Shown here: one piece after another, positions 22,174 through 33,724 of the stretch | How the letters are laid out: each line of letters opens with the position of its first letter | Position numbering within the stretch: position 1 is the first letter of the stretch | NCBI GenBank assembly: GCA_034401795.1 | Contig: CM067370.1 | Location: 67,391,188 to 67,455,187, forward strand | DNA: 64,000 bases | DNA from: Chaetoderma sp. LZ-2023a | Lineage: Eukaryota; Mollusca; Caudofoveata; Chaetodermatida; Chaetodermatidae | Direction of reading: 5' to 3' | Notes under the pieces: model-generated | The model's input: only the letters and a program-made list of their open reading frames with translations | Told to the model about the DNA's origin: nothing | Databases searched by the model: none | Position numbers and translations under genes: made by a program

Positions 22174-22664
22174 AGAATGTTAGAAAAGAGAGACTGATTA
22201 TGACTATCCAGATATCTCTCCACATTAATAACATAGGATGATAATGACATCAAATGTTTTTCTAAACTAAGATTATGACATCAAGGAAAAGGGAAAAAAC
22301 CTCTGGCTGATTATGACATCAAACCTCAAAGCAAAAGCCCCTTCAAGGGGAGGAGACATCAGAATATGAATGCAAGAAATACCTAGGACTACATACATTC
22401 ATCACTCAAGAATAATATAATATTAAATTATATATCTGAGAACCCATGCACAACCACAAGAGAGAATACAGTGCAATAAAGATGGCAGCAAGAATTGATA
22501 AGAATTTTCAAATAATCAGGTGCCATAACTAATAAACTCCCTTATCCTGAGCACAGGCAAATCATCCTCTTGTGTAGAACACGTCGAATCCGTAGAGTCC
22601 TGATGGGGGGATGGGACAAAATGCGGGAGATGTTTTTCGTCTTATATCTCTGACCCTTAGACAT

Positions 22665-23375
22665 ATCATAACAAGCTGTATCGCTCACCTGGAACATTGG
22701 CAGTTCAACTAATCTTACTTAAGTTTTACATTCATCTGTGTCACTTCCAATGACTTTCAGTCAAATGGTTTAGTTTTCGAGATATTGACAACAATCTCTG
22801 GACTGTTTTTTTGCATTAGTTCTTTTAAACAATGTTTAAGCGAAAATAGATGATATCAGTGCTAACTACAGCTGGTTTCTTAACTGTCTCACTGCCGCAA
22901 GCAAGTGCAGACAATAATTCCAAATTTCAAAAGACTTGTTGAATATTTTGAAAACAATTTGACTGAAAGTTGGTGGCCAGGTTAGCCACCAACAACTTTC
23001 AGTCCAATTGTTTTCAAAATATTTATCAGGTTCAAAGACATAACCTTTGGAATATGTCGTCTGCAAAAACTCAGCAGCCAGACAGTTACTAGATGTTTAA
23101 ATACAATTGAAGAAAATGGTCTCTAAAGGCAGGTAGGTGGTCTTTTAGCAGGTTATTCCCTACCACCACACAATCCATTTAACACATGCGCATCTGGCTG
23201 AATCACAAAGTTAGCAGCAGGGGTAGGGTGAGCTGGAGTTGATTTAGAAAATAATTAGACTGAAAGTCATTGCTCCCTTAGTCCATAATCATATCCCCAA
23301 AATTTCAGCCCGATCCGTTCAGCGGTTCTACAGAAGACGTTTTCACGAAAACTAGGTCATCCAAGATGGAGCCAG
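22665..23375. repeat. GCTCACCTGG-family fragment with internal hairpin
   Basis: Starts with GTATCGCTCACCTGG (GCTCACCTGG at 22683-22692) and contains the family motif AAAACTAGGTCATCCAAGATGG near 23347. A perfect-looking long hairpin sits inside at 22942-23024. Confidence 0.7.
22942..23024. repeat. Hairpin (MITE-like) repeat
   Basis: Arms of about 35-39 bp: AATATTTTGAAAACAATTTG up to GTTGGTGGC, and back through GCCACCAAC to TTTTCAAAATATT, with a 7-base loop. Related hairpins occur at 48444-48528 and 56774-56842. Confidence 0.85.
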
Positions 23376-23560
23376 ACCCATCAGCGCTTTATAAACTAAA
23401 AGGCAAACCTTAAATTGAACACGTCTACGAACTGGTAACCAATGAACTTCTTTTAACACTGGTTGGATGAGAGCATAGCGGCTACAACATATGACAATAC
23501 AAGCGGCTATGGTCCAGTTGCTGACCCATGACCCCGATGAGAAGCGCATTAGCGTAGTCC
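23352..23560 (-). pseudogene. LINE reverse transcriptase C-terminal fragment
   Basis: Encodes LIQPVLKEVHWLPVRRRVQF, then KVCLLVYKALMGLAPSW. The HWLPV..R..FK...L.YKAL.GLAP signature is common at the C-terminus of many animal non-LTR retrotransposon polyproteins. Only about 65 codons remain; it is a dead fragment. Confidence 0.75.
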
Positions 23561-23955
23561 AATTTAGTGATCACCAATGATTGCATAAGTGTCTTTGCAA
23601 CTGAAGATGTCAGGTATTTTGTACCTGTGTCTATTCATTTAGTGTTTGATCATTGTGGTGAGAGTGGAGAGGAAGGAAAAGAACAACAGGCTGAATCTGT
23701 GGGAGGGTTAGAAAAGACACATCACAGGAAGCAGTCATGGGAGTAGGAAATAATAATGTGTTTGCCAGCTTGGGTGTAGGTAGCAATTCAGGGTATTGTA
23801 TGAATAGATATATGTCACAATATTATCTTTCATACTTAAATCTTTAGCTTCCTTAAGGACATTCTTGATATGAGTATACCAAGAACTGCTTTCTTGAGGT
23901 CACCTTGCAGCATGCTTAACATATTTATGCAATGATGTCCTCTCCAGGCTTTATA

Positions 23956-24231
23956 TTATTTTGCTGCCTGCCAGTAGGGAAAATTCCAAGCCTCTCTGTG
24001 CTGGTTGGTCTTCTGGCATGCTAGTATATGCCCAAACATGGACCATCTTTGCTGGGCAACTTTTAGGGACAGCGTCGATGTATTACACATCTTGTATGGC
24101 GCATCATTGGAAATGATACTGTCTGGCCATCCGTGTCCGATGACGGTGCGGAGTTGTTTGCGGTGGCAGGCTTTATGTTTGTCTAGAGCTGCCTTTTGAG
24201 CTACCAAGCTGTTACAGTTATACAGCATCAA
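23956..24231 (-). pseudogene. LINE-type C-terminal fragment (second family)
   Basis: Encodes MLYNCNSLVAQKAALDKHKA, then CHRKQLRTVIGHGWPDSI, then RWSMFGHIL. This matches the LLYG..TW....LD.FH.R.LR.ILG..WP...S...W..FGH(I/V)L pattern of non-LTR polyprotein C-termini. No catalytic RT core is nearby. Confidence 0.65.
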
Positions 24232-24574
24232 GAAAACGCAGGTTGCGTTGTATAAACAGTCTTTTTCTCAAGGACATCTCTGGCTATGGTTGCAAAAAAT
24301 GTGACAAATTGAAAGCAGCAGGTGCTAATAATTAGATGACATTATACTTGTAATACTACATTGATGGTAATGGCAATCCAAGCATAAGTCGTGGGGCCCA
24401 TGTTTTTCAGGTTGTGATGGATAGACTTCGTAATATAAGACAGAGCAATAAGCAAAGGCGTAACAACACCATTTCTATCTTTGGAAAAAACATACCATAT
24501 CTGTGTTGTTTATCCTGTTAATAAACATTAATATTCAGTCTTCCAGTTATTATTAATTGTAGCCATGCCTGCAC

Positions 24575-24725
<151 letters not shown>

Positions 24726-24930
24726 GTACATGTTCATTGGAGAAGAGTTTACAAAATCTTAGGTCATTAAAGCAGGGAGTCTTATTGAATCACTATCTTG
24801 CAATACATCAACAATGAATTTCCTTGTCAGCTTACTTACATTAAGAGACTAGTAGCACATTTTAACACACTTCTTAAAATGAGTGCCTAATGCAGGTTTG
24901 ACAGAATGCTCTATGCTATGGTTAACTTAC

Positions 24931-25030
24931 CATTATGATTGGTGAAATGTCTCAGCTGTCTCCATACACGACTTAGTAGTCCTGGCTTCAAGCGATGGTA
25001 TGGGCAATTAGATATAAGCATCCCAAGACA
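24931..25030 (-). CDS. HEATR6: HEATR6 exon (residues 423-456)
   Basis: Acceptor TTATTAG, donor GTAAGT. 33 codons plus one base: CLGMLISNCPYHRLKPGLLS, then RVWRQLRHFTNHN. It matches the vertebrate HEATR6 segment CLANLVSNAPYDRLKLSLL. The leftover G joins AT of exon 9122-9695 to make Asp. The intron downstream of it, about 15 kb, holds copies A and B and the plus-strand element. Confidence 0.94.
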
Positions 25031-26031
25031 CTAATAAAAAGTATGCAACATCTTAGATTTCAGAAGTAGGTTTAAGTAACAGAAAGGATCAATGATCTAT
25101 CTGGAGTACAAGTGGCCGATACCATGATGATGATGAAAGATAATGACAAGACTCATTATCATATATCTCTGATAGACACAATTTATGGCTGATCATAATC
25201 ATATTTATATTGAAAATTTCAGTCACATTCAATCTTAATTATACCTAATTGGTACACTGCAATTCAGATGTGCAGGTTATGTGACAAAAATGTATAACAT
25301 CTCTTACGGTAATATAACCACATTTTCTTTTGAATGCGTTCCAAAATTCTTGTCCGCACCTGAATCAGGAATGATTGTGGCATCCACAATAGATACTTGA
25401 AGACTACATAAATATGTAGACCACATCCTAATATGTGACATTGATGGAAGATATGGTCAAACTATCCATTTCACCATTACAACCAGTTAGAAGAGAAGAC
25501 TGTCAGATGAATGAAGAGCAATTCTGCTGAATTCTTAGAGACTAACTTTACTAGATGTGGCTGCCTAACACAGTAATGACATCAAGTCACATTATTTCTA
25601 ACTATGGACCAAATCTCCTGCCAGGGATTAATAGAGCCTTTGCCCATTTTGTAAGCGAGTTTCAATCGATTTTAATAAACTACACATCAAATTCTCAGAA
25701 TCTCAAGGCAGCATGTTCAGCTCCAAGTCAAATTAGTTTCAAAATATTCAACAGAATGTTTACTAAATTGTAAATGACACAGAGATCAGATGCTTACTGT
25801 CAGAACTTTGACTCTTTCATGTTGGACGTACAGTCTCTGTTATTTGGATGGCGACATCAGCTAACAAGTGACATAGTTAAATTATGATGTCAGGTACTCG
25901 AGTGACTGCTGATATTGAACCATGTTCTGCAATTAATTAGACTGAAATCTATAATTACTACGCAACCTGGTATAACCCTTTAACACTCATATCAGACAAA
26001 ACAACCTCTGCTGTGGTCTTGAGAAATGTCC
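25031..26031. other. Intron segment
   Basis: AT-rich intron with short fragments of dispersed repeats (for example TTCAAAATATTCAACAG near 25738). No gene is recognised. Confidence 0.6.
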
Positions 26032-26149
26032 ATTTGTAGACCAAGAGGAGACCGTTTATGAAAATTGAGCCCTGGAATGACTGGCTCGATAACCGAGCCA
26101 GTCATTCCAGTCGTAAATTCTCAAAAAGAGTCTTCTCTTGGTCTGCAAA
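26032..26149. repeat. Long hairpin with a perfect 17-bp inner palindrome
   Basis: The inner stem CTGGAATGACTGGCTCG (26072-26088) is repeated in perfect inverse at 26094-26110, with loop ATAAC. The outer arms (TTTGTAGACCAAGAG and CTCTTGGTCTGCAAA) also pair imperfectly. MITE-like; relatives lie at 1900-1970 and 60080-60130. Confidence 0.85.
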
Positions 26150-26319
26150 TAAACATTTTCTATGAGAAAAGTGAAGTTTTCTTGAACCAAGTTTAGTGTT
26201 AAAGGGTTAAATAACCACGTTAATGAAAATATGTGACCACAAAACCAGGTGATTTTTCCATACAAGCTTACCATTCGAGGCAATCCTTCATTTTGAAGAA
26301 CAGTTTAAACTAGAATTTA

Positions 26320-26690
26320 TAATGCTTCCGCATTGGTTTCTACGAAATAGTATACTTACCTACTGAACCACTCTGATATGTTTCCTAACATGTCTTCCCT
26401 TCCAAATAAATCCCAATTTAAACAACACATGTCAGGGACCCGTACCTAGACATGTCTGGAAACTCCCACGCTGGTCACACTGACCAGCTCAGAGTCCAGA
26501 CCAGCCATTCTCAAAATATTTGCGAAATAGCTAATGCGCAGCTGACCCAACCACGAGGGATGGTTGAGGCTGGGTCGTGGTCCAGTAGGTAAGTATACTA
26601 TTTCAAGGAACCAATGCAGAAGCATTAGATTCTACTTCAATATAGTTATCTACTGGACCACTCTATGATAAACACCAGAATTTGACAGTC
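26320..26690. repeat. Left terminal repeat and circle-junction region of copy E
   Basis: CACTCTGATATGTTTCCTAA, CAGGGACCCGTACCTAGACA and GGTCACACTGACCAGCTC are shared inversely with 32450-32646. At 26586 CAGTAGGTAAGTATAC starts the inverse of the left end, followed by the inverse of the right end. Confidence 0.88.
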
Positions 26691-26834
26691 AAATAAAACT
26701 GGTGGAAGGCGTTGAGGTCAAGCCCAAGAGCCTATTTCCCCTCAATGAGAACTGATTAACTCCACAAGGGAGAAGACTGACAATAACTAGAGAATACTAG
26801 AATTGGATCAAAGTTTTGACCTGGGTGATCCCAC

Positions 26835-27230
26835 TGGTCTCACCGTCTTCCATGTGAGAAGCTTCAAATCATTACTTCTGATTGGTTCAAAAGGATGAGC
26901 TCCCAACACCTGTAAGGCTCGGGAAAAACTCCAAGGTGGGAGTGCTAATGGTTGTCTTGGCCGCTAAATCCCCATTCCTCTAATCATCTCATTAAGCAAG
27001 CAATTCTCTTCACCCCCAGCAGATAGGCTAGGAATGACAGCCGCTAAGGCTGACTTGTATGCTGCCAAAGTTGACGGAGCTAAACCGTGTGAGTGGAATA
27101 GCTCACAGAGAAAGTCTGCTACTATTTGAACAGAGGCTCGAAAGGGATCTGTATTTCGATCCGAGCACCATTCTGCGAATCTATTGATTCTATAATTATA
27201 AGTTGCGGAAGTTGAACCCCCTTCTGGCAC
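26835..27230 (-). pseudogene. DIRS tyrosine recombinase, catalytic half deleted
   Basis: The N-terminal DNA-binding half is readable: NYRINRFAEWCSDRNTDP, VADFLCELFHSHGLAPSTLA. It continues through a frameshift to SFSRALQVLGAHPFEP and LKLLTWKT. Sequence then leaves the recombinase near 26840. None of the blocks with the catalytic Arg, His-x-x-Arg or Tyr occur before the 3' terminal region, so this copy cannot supply its own integrase. Confidence 0.85.
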
Positions 27231-27452
27231 AGGCGATTTATTTCGCTGCCTGCTCAGAAAATCCTTCCTTATCTGAACATTCATAGATAACTGCCATGCA
27301 GTCAATTGGAACATTTCCGGATGATCGTGGTAATGACGTCCTCTGTTCTGGAAGATCAGATTCGGTAACTGTGGAAGAAGAACCGGTCTGCAGACCAGAA
27401 GGTCCAGCAGATCCGAATACCATGATCGGCTCGGCCAGTCTGGAGCGATCAG

Positions 27453-27873
27453 AAGCACTTGGCATTCCTCCTGTTTAATTTTCTGCAGAACCTTTGGAAT
27501 CAGGATTGTTGGAGGGTAGGAATATGCATACATCCCTGCCCAACTCAACGCATCCACCGCAAATGCTTGTGGATCTGGAATCAGAGACACGTACGTAACC
27601 ATCTTTGTGTTCTCTTTTGTTGCAAACAGATTTATGTTGGGTTTTCCCCAATGACTGAAGCGATACGAAGCACTTGGCATTCCTCCTGTTTGATTTTCTG
27701 CAGAACCTTTGGAATCAGGATTGTTGGAGGGTAGGCGTATGCATACATCCCTGCCCAACTCAACGCATCCACCGCGAAGGCTTGTGGATCTGGAATCAGA
27801 GACACGTACGTAACCATCTTTGTGTTCTCTTTTGTTGCAAACAGATCTATGTTGGGTTACCCCAATGACTGAA
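27453..27873. repeat. 215-bp tandem duplication inside copy E
   Basis: Units at 27453-27667 and about 27668-27873 start with GAAGCACTTGGCATTCCTCC and agree at all but a handful of positions. The unit codes for the linker after RNase H (FATKENTKMVTYVSLIPDP). The length is not a multiple of three, so the duplication breaks the frame. Confidence 0.92.
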
Positions 27874-29525
27874 CAGTTTCTCGGCTACTGGAAGGTTCAG
27901 CTGCCATTCTGTTGGTCGACAAACCAATCGACGACTCAATGAGTCCGCCAGGATGTTCAACCTTCCCAGAATGTGTGCCGCTCTCAAGATGGTTTTCATC
28001 TCCTTGCACCAACACAGGAACTTCCAAGTAATCATGCACAATTCTGGTGACTGTGTCCTGCCCTGGTGGTTCAGATAACACACCACTGCTGAATTGTCCG
28101 ATCTGATCAGCACTATCTTGTTCTTGACCTGATCCAGAAAATGCTCCAGTGCAAACTGCACTGCCAACATCTCCAGAATATTGATATGTTTCAAAACATT
28201 CAACCGATTCCACACCCCTGACACTGTCTGATCTTCCAGACAAGCCCCCACCCCTCCTGTGACGCATCTGTGAAAATCATCACTTGAGGAGATGGAGGAG
28301 ACAATGGAACTCCTAGCAAGAGATTCTGTCGATTGAGCCACCATTGAAGGTGATGACAGAAAGTCTCCAATAACTGAATTGGCTTGAAAAGGCTGTCCCT
28401 CCTCTGAGACCACATGGACATCAGGTACAACTGGAGTGGTCTCCGCATTAACACTGAGTACGGTACCACATACTCCATTGACACCATTAAGCCCAGCAAT
28501 TTCAGGAATGTCCTGGCTGGAATCCATTGGCTCCTTTTCAGCGTCTTCAACAATGTCATCATGGAGTCCACCCGGCTTTCGGATGGATAAACCATGCCTG
28601 ACTGAAGATCGAAGAATATGACCAGGTATACAAATTTCTGAGATGGAACAAGATCTGACTCCGAAATTGATCACCCATCCCAGAGAGCTGAGCATGTTTG
28701 TTACTATTCGAAGGCTGCCTTGAAGTACACAGGGATCGTTGAAGAGCCACATCCCTCTTGCCGAGTTGCATTGCTATAGCAAGAACCACTCGTGTGAAGA
28801 CCTGAGGAGCGGTGGTGATACCGAAAGGCAAGACTTTGAATTGCCATATGCGGCCCTGGAACGCAAACCGTAGATATTTGCAAAACTCCTCTTTTATTGG
28901 AATGTAGAAGTAGGCATCTTTCACGTCTATTGACACTGAACAAATACCTTTCGCTAATCCCACCATTACAGTCCTTGTTGTTTCCATATTGAATTTTGGA
29001 GACTGGACAAATTGATTCAATGGCTTCAGGTTTAGTACTGGTCTCCACCCACCAGTGTGCTTGGCTACCAGGAACATGATCGAATAAAAGCCTGGGCCGT
29101 GCTGATCTTGCACTGATTGCACAGCGCCTTTTTCGTAGAGCGTTTATCTCCTCTTGAATAGCTGAAAGCCGATCGGACACCACTGGTACTGGAGTCCAAA
29201 TGGGATGCGTAGCAAGGTGTGGAAGCAGCCCGCTTTGGGACCATTCCGGAGAATACCCGTAGGTTATCCAATGAATAACCACAGAATCTCGTACCATGTC
29301 TGCCCACTGATGTGAAAACAACTGCAGCCTGCCTCCTAACTGGAGCGGCTGAAGAAGTTGACACGCTGTCCATTCGGCATTTTCTAAGAGAGGACCAATG
29401 GACATCAACGCTACATGACCCATTGTTCCCGGAAACACCTGAGCGGTTCGAAACGAAAGGCCATCACGCCCGGTAAGAGCCCTTACCGGCCCCACCACCT
29501 CTCTTGGCTGAGCCAGCAGCTCCAC
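27850..29525 (-). pseudogene. DIRS reverse transcriptase-RNase H of copy E
   Basis: RT in 28559-29122: FYSIMFLVAKHTGGWRPVLN, CSVSIDVKDAYFYIPIKEE, LPFGITTAPQVFTRVVLA. The frame shifts near 28730 before the Y.DD motif; I could not find an intact YxDD in frame. RNase H follows at about 27900-28290: MIFTDASQEGWG, INILEMLAVQFALEHFL, VLIRSDNSAVVCYLNHQG, with the expected Asp-Glu-Asp residues. It is probably non-functional. Confidence 0.8.
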
Positions 29526-29537
29526 CCAGCCACCACG

Positions 29538-31516
29538 CTAGCTGGGTCTGGAACCGGTGCCACTCCCTCTTCCATATCCATCAACCTTGGCATCCTTAGA
29601 TGCCAACAATTGAGCCTGGAATCCCGCTTTACCCCAGGCACGCTTCTTCCCCATACCAGAGGAATTAGCCTGCTGAGCATACCGCGGATTGGGGTGGGAG
29701 GCAGGAGCAGGCCTCACAAATACACCCTTAGACTGCTGTTTAACCTTGGGTTTAACAACATCCTTCTTCGGGTATACCTGTTTTAGAGCCAAATCAACCT
29801 GATGCAGCCTTTCACACCTGTCTGCAATGCCTTCAAGGGTGCTCCACGCTTCACCCTCAAAGAGCTCGGGACCTCTCATGTCCGGCCCAAGCAGTGAACG
29901 TTCAATGTCCTGATTTGGCTGCGCATAGGCAAGGACCATATGACGCCTCAACCGCAAACAGCGTGCAGTAGCCTGAGCCAGACAGTCGTAGGCTAGCCAT
30001 TGACTGTCAATCAATGTCTTAATCACTGATGATGACACAGTACTACCGTCCCTTCCTGCATCAAAAACACCCTGCACGAAAGCATTAGAGAGTGAGAGTG
30101 AAGCTGTTGCTGCTCTTGTCGCTTCCTCCACATACGAGACCTCCTCGTAATGATACACTCGTAGGGGATGGACCGCAGGTTTGGCCTTAACCGGTTTGCC
30201 ATCCTTCCCCATAGGAGGATGCTCTATACCCAGAGTTGCACTCTCATCAAGCGACAACTGCAGCGCAGAGACATGCCTCCGGTAGTCATCTAATGGTACC
30301 CGGATACACTTACAGACCTGCCTAGGGATCTTAGGCATTTTTTTCGTTAATGAACGCTGAAGAAGCGATAACCGCCATATCCGTGGTATTAACATCCAAT
30401 GGAATAAACGATATACACGACTGCTGCGTCTCCATCAGCTTGCGTCTCTGAGCACTAATGCCCGAGATCGCAACTGACTCCTGGACTTCTGGATCCGGCC
30501 CAAAACAAAAAGAATTTCTTATGAAGTCTGTGGCCTCCATCCATTCAGTCTCAGTTGCCAAATGACCACATGGAAGAAGGATGGGATCCGCCCCCTTCAT
30601 GTCAGCCATCCAAGTCACAGCCTCCTTGGCAATCATCTGGTTACGACCCGCACCAGACCCAGTATCACTACCGGGAGCCGAATGCTCTGATCCAGCCATC
30701 TGCGGAGAGGGTGGACTCCGCAAATCAGGCATGAAACAAAAACCCTCAGGTACCGGTGCTGATGGAATACCAGACACCATGGTAGCAAAAGCGGCTTGGT
30801 CACGGACCCCAGCCTGCTCCATCACTGGACCCCGTCGAACCAGCATGGACTGGTGTGGATGAAGATGGACCCCATACAGCCCCTCAGGCCGCATGCCATC
30901 CACCTCCATCCGCTCAACGAGGCCCGACTGGGGCCACTACAATAGTTGGTCCTCCTCAGTTGATAGATCGTGATCTATAACCTGGCCTGTCTCTGAGGAA
31001 ATCACGCCGCGGATGAGAGAACCCTGCTCCTGGCCACAGATCCTGTAATGTTCCGCCTTGGCAGAACCGGTACAGGGCACTAACGGAGCAGAGCCAACCA
31101 CTAATGGATCCTCATGGGTGCCGCTTTTATAGATACCACTAGGTCCAGCCATGGCCGGACGGGTGCCAAGCGACGGGTCCATCCCCTGCTGAACCAATGG
31201 CGAAGCCACTGCAGTCGATGCCATCTGAATCATGAACCGTTCCAATGATTCATCTAGCATCGACTGAAATGATCCAGCCATCTCAGCCCTAACAGAGTCT
31301 AACGCTGCGTCCAGGTCTTTCTTAGACACTGACGCTTTACCTGACTGCTCATGCCGTGATCTCTGGAAGGCTTTCCATGTCGATTCTGACCCGGCCAGGC
31401 ACACATCACACCTGATCCTTGTCACAGGGAGAACACTTAGCGCACTCGTGACCCTCAAAGATTGAGCTCAAGTATTTATTGCACTTTCCATTACTGCACC
31501 GTGAATTATTCTTTTT
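29538..31516 (-). pseudogene. DIRS gag-like protein of copy E
   Basis: Three nearly contiguous frames: 30937-31458 and 30331-30909 in one frame, separated by a stop at 30937, and 29538-30395 in another. Upstream, a Cys-rich block (GKCNKYL, GHECAKCSPCDK) begins after a CAG acceptor-like site ending at 31517 and is one base out of frame with the main ORF (CDVCLAGSES). The C-terminal part has MVLAYAQPNQDIERSLLGPD, analogous to the FALDNLCPSQDLYNRLL region of C. Confidence 0.75.
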
Positions 31517-32449
31517 CTGAAAAATACAAGGGGAAGAACAAAAGTATTAGGTTTTTTTAAGCACACCTCAATAACAAGAAAACGTTACCATACTGGGCTG
31601 CATGGAACGAAACAAACACACCAGAAGCAGAGCAATCTGGTTTTTGGGCATGAACACTAATATAGGACCCTCCAAAAATTCATTGTTTTATTGAGCCCCA
31701 TGATTACGTGTGAAAATCATTTAATGACAGTCCAATGAATAAAAAATAATTATTATAGACTTCAAAAATGTAATATTACTGTTCATAAAAGACGTGATTA
31801 TTGTGAAGAAGACTAAAATAAACATAAGAAATTTTATTCATAACGCATCAAAGTGATTTACCAATGCAATATGAGCCTAGGCAATTGAGAAATCTGACAA
31901 AATTTCTCTAATAAATACGTACCATCGGATATAACAGCACCTACCGCCGCTAAAAACGGCAATTTAAAACAGGTTTCACTCACTCCCTGGTTATCTTGAA
32001 GCACTCGCCTCACCGGAAAACCCAAAAGATACAAATCAAAGCGATTAATATGAAGTAGGGTCATAAAAACACAAAAGACTGTGATAAATGACAAAATTAC
32101 GCAAATCAGCTGTCAAAACAAACCAATTTCCACTCCCGCATCCATCTTGAATGATGAATCCTGGTCATTTACGGATGCAGAAACAACGAGTACTTGCTAA
32201 GGATCAAATGAGTCATGATAGTAGCAAATGAGTCCTCGTGAATAAATGGCTAAAAACGCCAATCTGAAAATTATAACAGATTGACAAACATCCAACAGTA
32301 ATATTTATGTCCAAAACAACATAATTATGGAACAATATCACCTTTGCAGACAGGGATAGCTCCAAGCCAGACATCATTGATGAATTGCATGGAAAATAAG
32401 CCCGAATAACACTAAAACTGGAATTTTAGTAGGCACGACAAAACACTGC
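31517..32449. other. 5' leader of DIRS copy E
   Basis: AT-rich non-coding sequence between gag and the 5' terminal repeat. The candidate 3' splice site just before the Cys-rich gag block suggests part of it may be an intron. Confidence 0.55.
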
Positions 32450-32646
32450 ACGTTTCACGCAAATATTTTGTGGAATGGCTGGTCTGGACTCGGAGCTGGT
32501 CAGTGTGACCGGCGTGAGAGTTTCCAGACACGTCTAGGTACGGGTCCCTGACGTGTGCTGTTTAAATTGGGATTTATTTAGAAGGGTAGACATGTTAGGA
32601 AACATATCATAAGAGTGGTCCCGTAGCTAAGTATATTGAAGTAGAA
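32450..32646. repeat. Right (5') terminal repeat of copy E
   Basis: Inverse of the 26320-26540 repeat: GGTCTGGACTC, GAGCTGGTCAGTGTGACC, TAGGTACGGGTCCCTGAC, AGGAAACATAT. Ends GAAGTAGAA at 32646. Confidence 0.88.
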
Positions 32647-33179
32647 AGATGATGACCTGCATGTCGAGCCCTACGGATAACATTTTGCTGCACATCACAT
32701 AACAACTTTAAAAAATCATTTTCATTATGGTGAAGACTGAATGCAATGATGGTATAAAAGAAAACTAAGTTTTAATGAAATCGGATAAGTCCTTGATCGA
32801 TTGAATGCCTACTGAAAAGCTTTAACACTCCTAATTCTTGCTTAAGCAATACGCAAGATATATATCAAACACAAATCTGTCCAGACCCTGTCAAATGAGC
32901 GGACAAATTTGAAATCATAATCACTATGATATCTCGACTGGATGCACTAATGGTACAGAACAAAAACTATAGTTTTAATGACGTCGGATAAACGCTTGAT
33001 GAATTAAATGTTCATTAAAAAACTTTAGCAAGCTTCTAATTCTAGGGAACATGCCAGACATCATTTGGATCGCTATGTTGAGATCCGCCACATCGCTTAT
33101 GGGCGCGACATTAAGCAGCATTTTTTTCATTAAAAGATCATATTTGATTGAAGGTAAACAGAATGGATAGTTAGCTAAC
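32647..33179. other. Intron segment
   Basis: AT-rich intron. A loose repeat (AATGATGGTATAAAAGAAAA near 32743 and a variant near 32950, also 63716-63800) is present. No gene is seen. Confidence 0.55.
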
Positions 33180-33309
33180 CTTGATGAGCTGTGTGAGAGT
33201 TAATATATGATTTTCAGCAACCATAGCCAGTAACAATGAGCGATGTAACTCCTTAATCATAGATCCCAGAACAGATGAGTATGGTGTAAAGGCCACAGAC
33301 GACTGGGTG
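33180..33309 (-). CDS. HEATR6: HEATR6 exon (residues 379-422)
   Basis: Acceptor TATATAG, donor GTTAGC. The first base completes a Ser codon from exon 35050-35126, then come 43 codons: TQSSVAFTPYSSVLGSMIKE, then LHRSLLLAMVAE and LTLTQLIK. It matches the [20 protein letters not shown] block of vertebrate HEATR6, one of its most conserved stretches. Confidence 0.95.
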
Positions 33310-33724
33310 CTATATAACAAAAAAAGAGATATAATTATCAAAAAATAAATATTTATTAACATTGCCAAATTATTAGCACTTGTATTGCAAAACTTAATTT
33401 GTGCTTGATGTCTTTCACTTTTGAGTTGTATTTCATATGTATTTGGAAAATGTGCTTATTGAATTGTTGCAGTGTTCCATTCTACAACAGCAAGGGGATT
33501 TAACAATTTTCAAATAAGACATCTTTCTGTCCTTCACAGCCTCATACTATATTGTATTCGTTTTTAGTCAAATTATATTAGCATTTAATTATAAACAAAA
33601 TTACTAACACTTACTATATTGAATTGTTAATGTTCATTATTCATTTAACTTTAACCATTTCACACTCACGCGTTGAAAACAAGTCTTGATGTACGGGATA
33701 TATATTGTTGAATATTTTGAAAAC

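Larger units (their letters stand above)
16463..22440 (-). mobile_element. DIRS-like copy B, lacking its 5' terminal repeat
   Basis: The left end starts TAAACAAAATCACGG at 16463, as predicted by its own internal circle junction at about 16790. Order on the minus strand: leader (to about 22400), gag, RT, RNase H, linker, recombinase, 3' region, internal junction, terminal repeat. The leader still shares GGCTGATTATGAC with copy C. No right terminal repeat is found before 22600, so the 5' end is lost; the right boundary is approximate. Confidence 0.85.
26320..32646 (-). mobile_element. DIRS-like copy E, both ends present, recombinase damaged
   Basis: A different subfamily from A-D. It has inverted terminal repeats (26320 onward and ending 32646) and an internal circle junction at about 26586-26660. 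The junction joins the inverse of the left end (GCATTA) to the inverse of the right end (TTCTACTTCAATATA), which fixes both boundaries to within a few bases. Minus-strand order: leader, gag, RT, RNase H, linker with tandem duplication, truncated recombinase. The two repeats differ at roughly a dozen sites plus short indels, so insertion is older than copy C. Confidence 0.88.

Noticed and set aside
23352..24231. An intact LINE spanning both RT-like fragments
   Set aside because: The two fragments have signatures of different non-LTR groups, are about 400 bp apart, and no RT catalytic core or endonuclease lies between or around them.
26320..32646. LTR retrotransposon with direct repeats
   Set aside because: The ends are inverted, not direct, repeats, there is an internal joined-ends region, and the integrase-type gene is a tyrosine recombinase.
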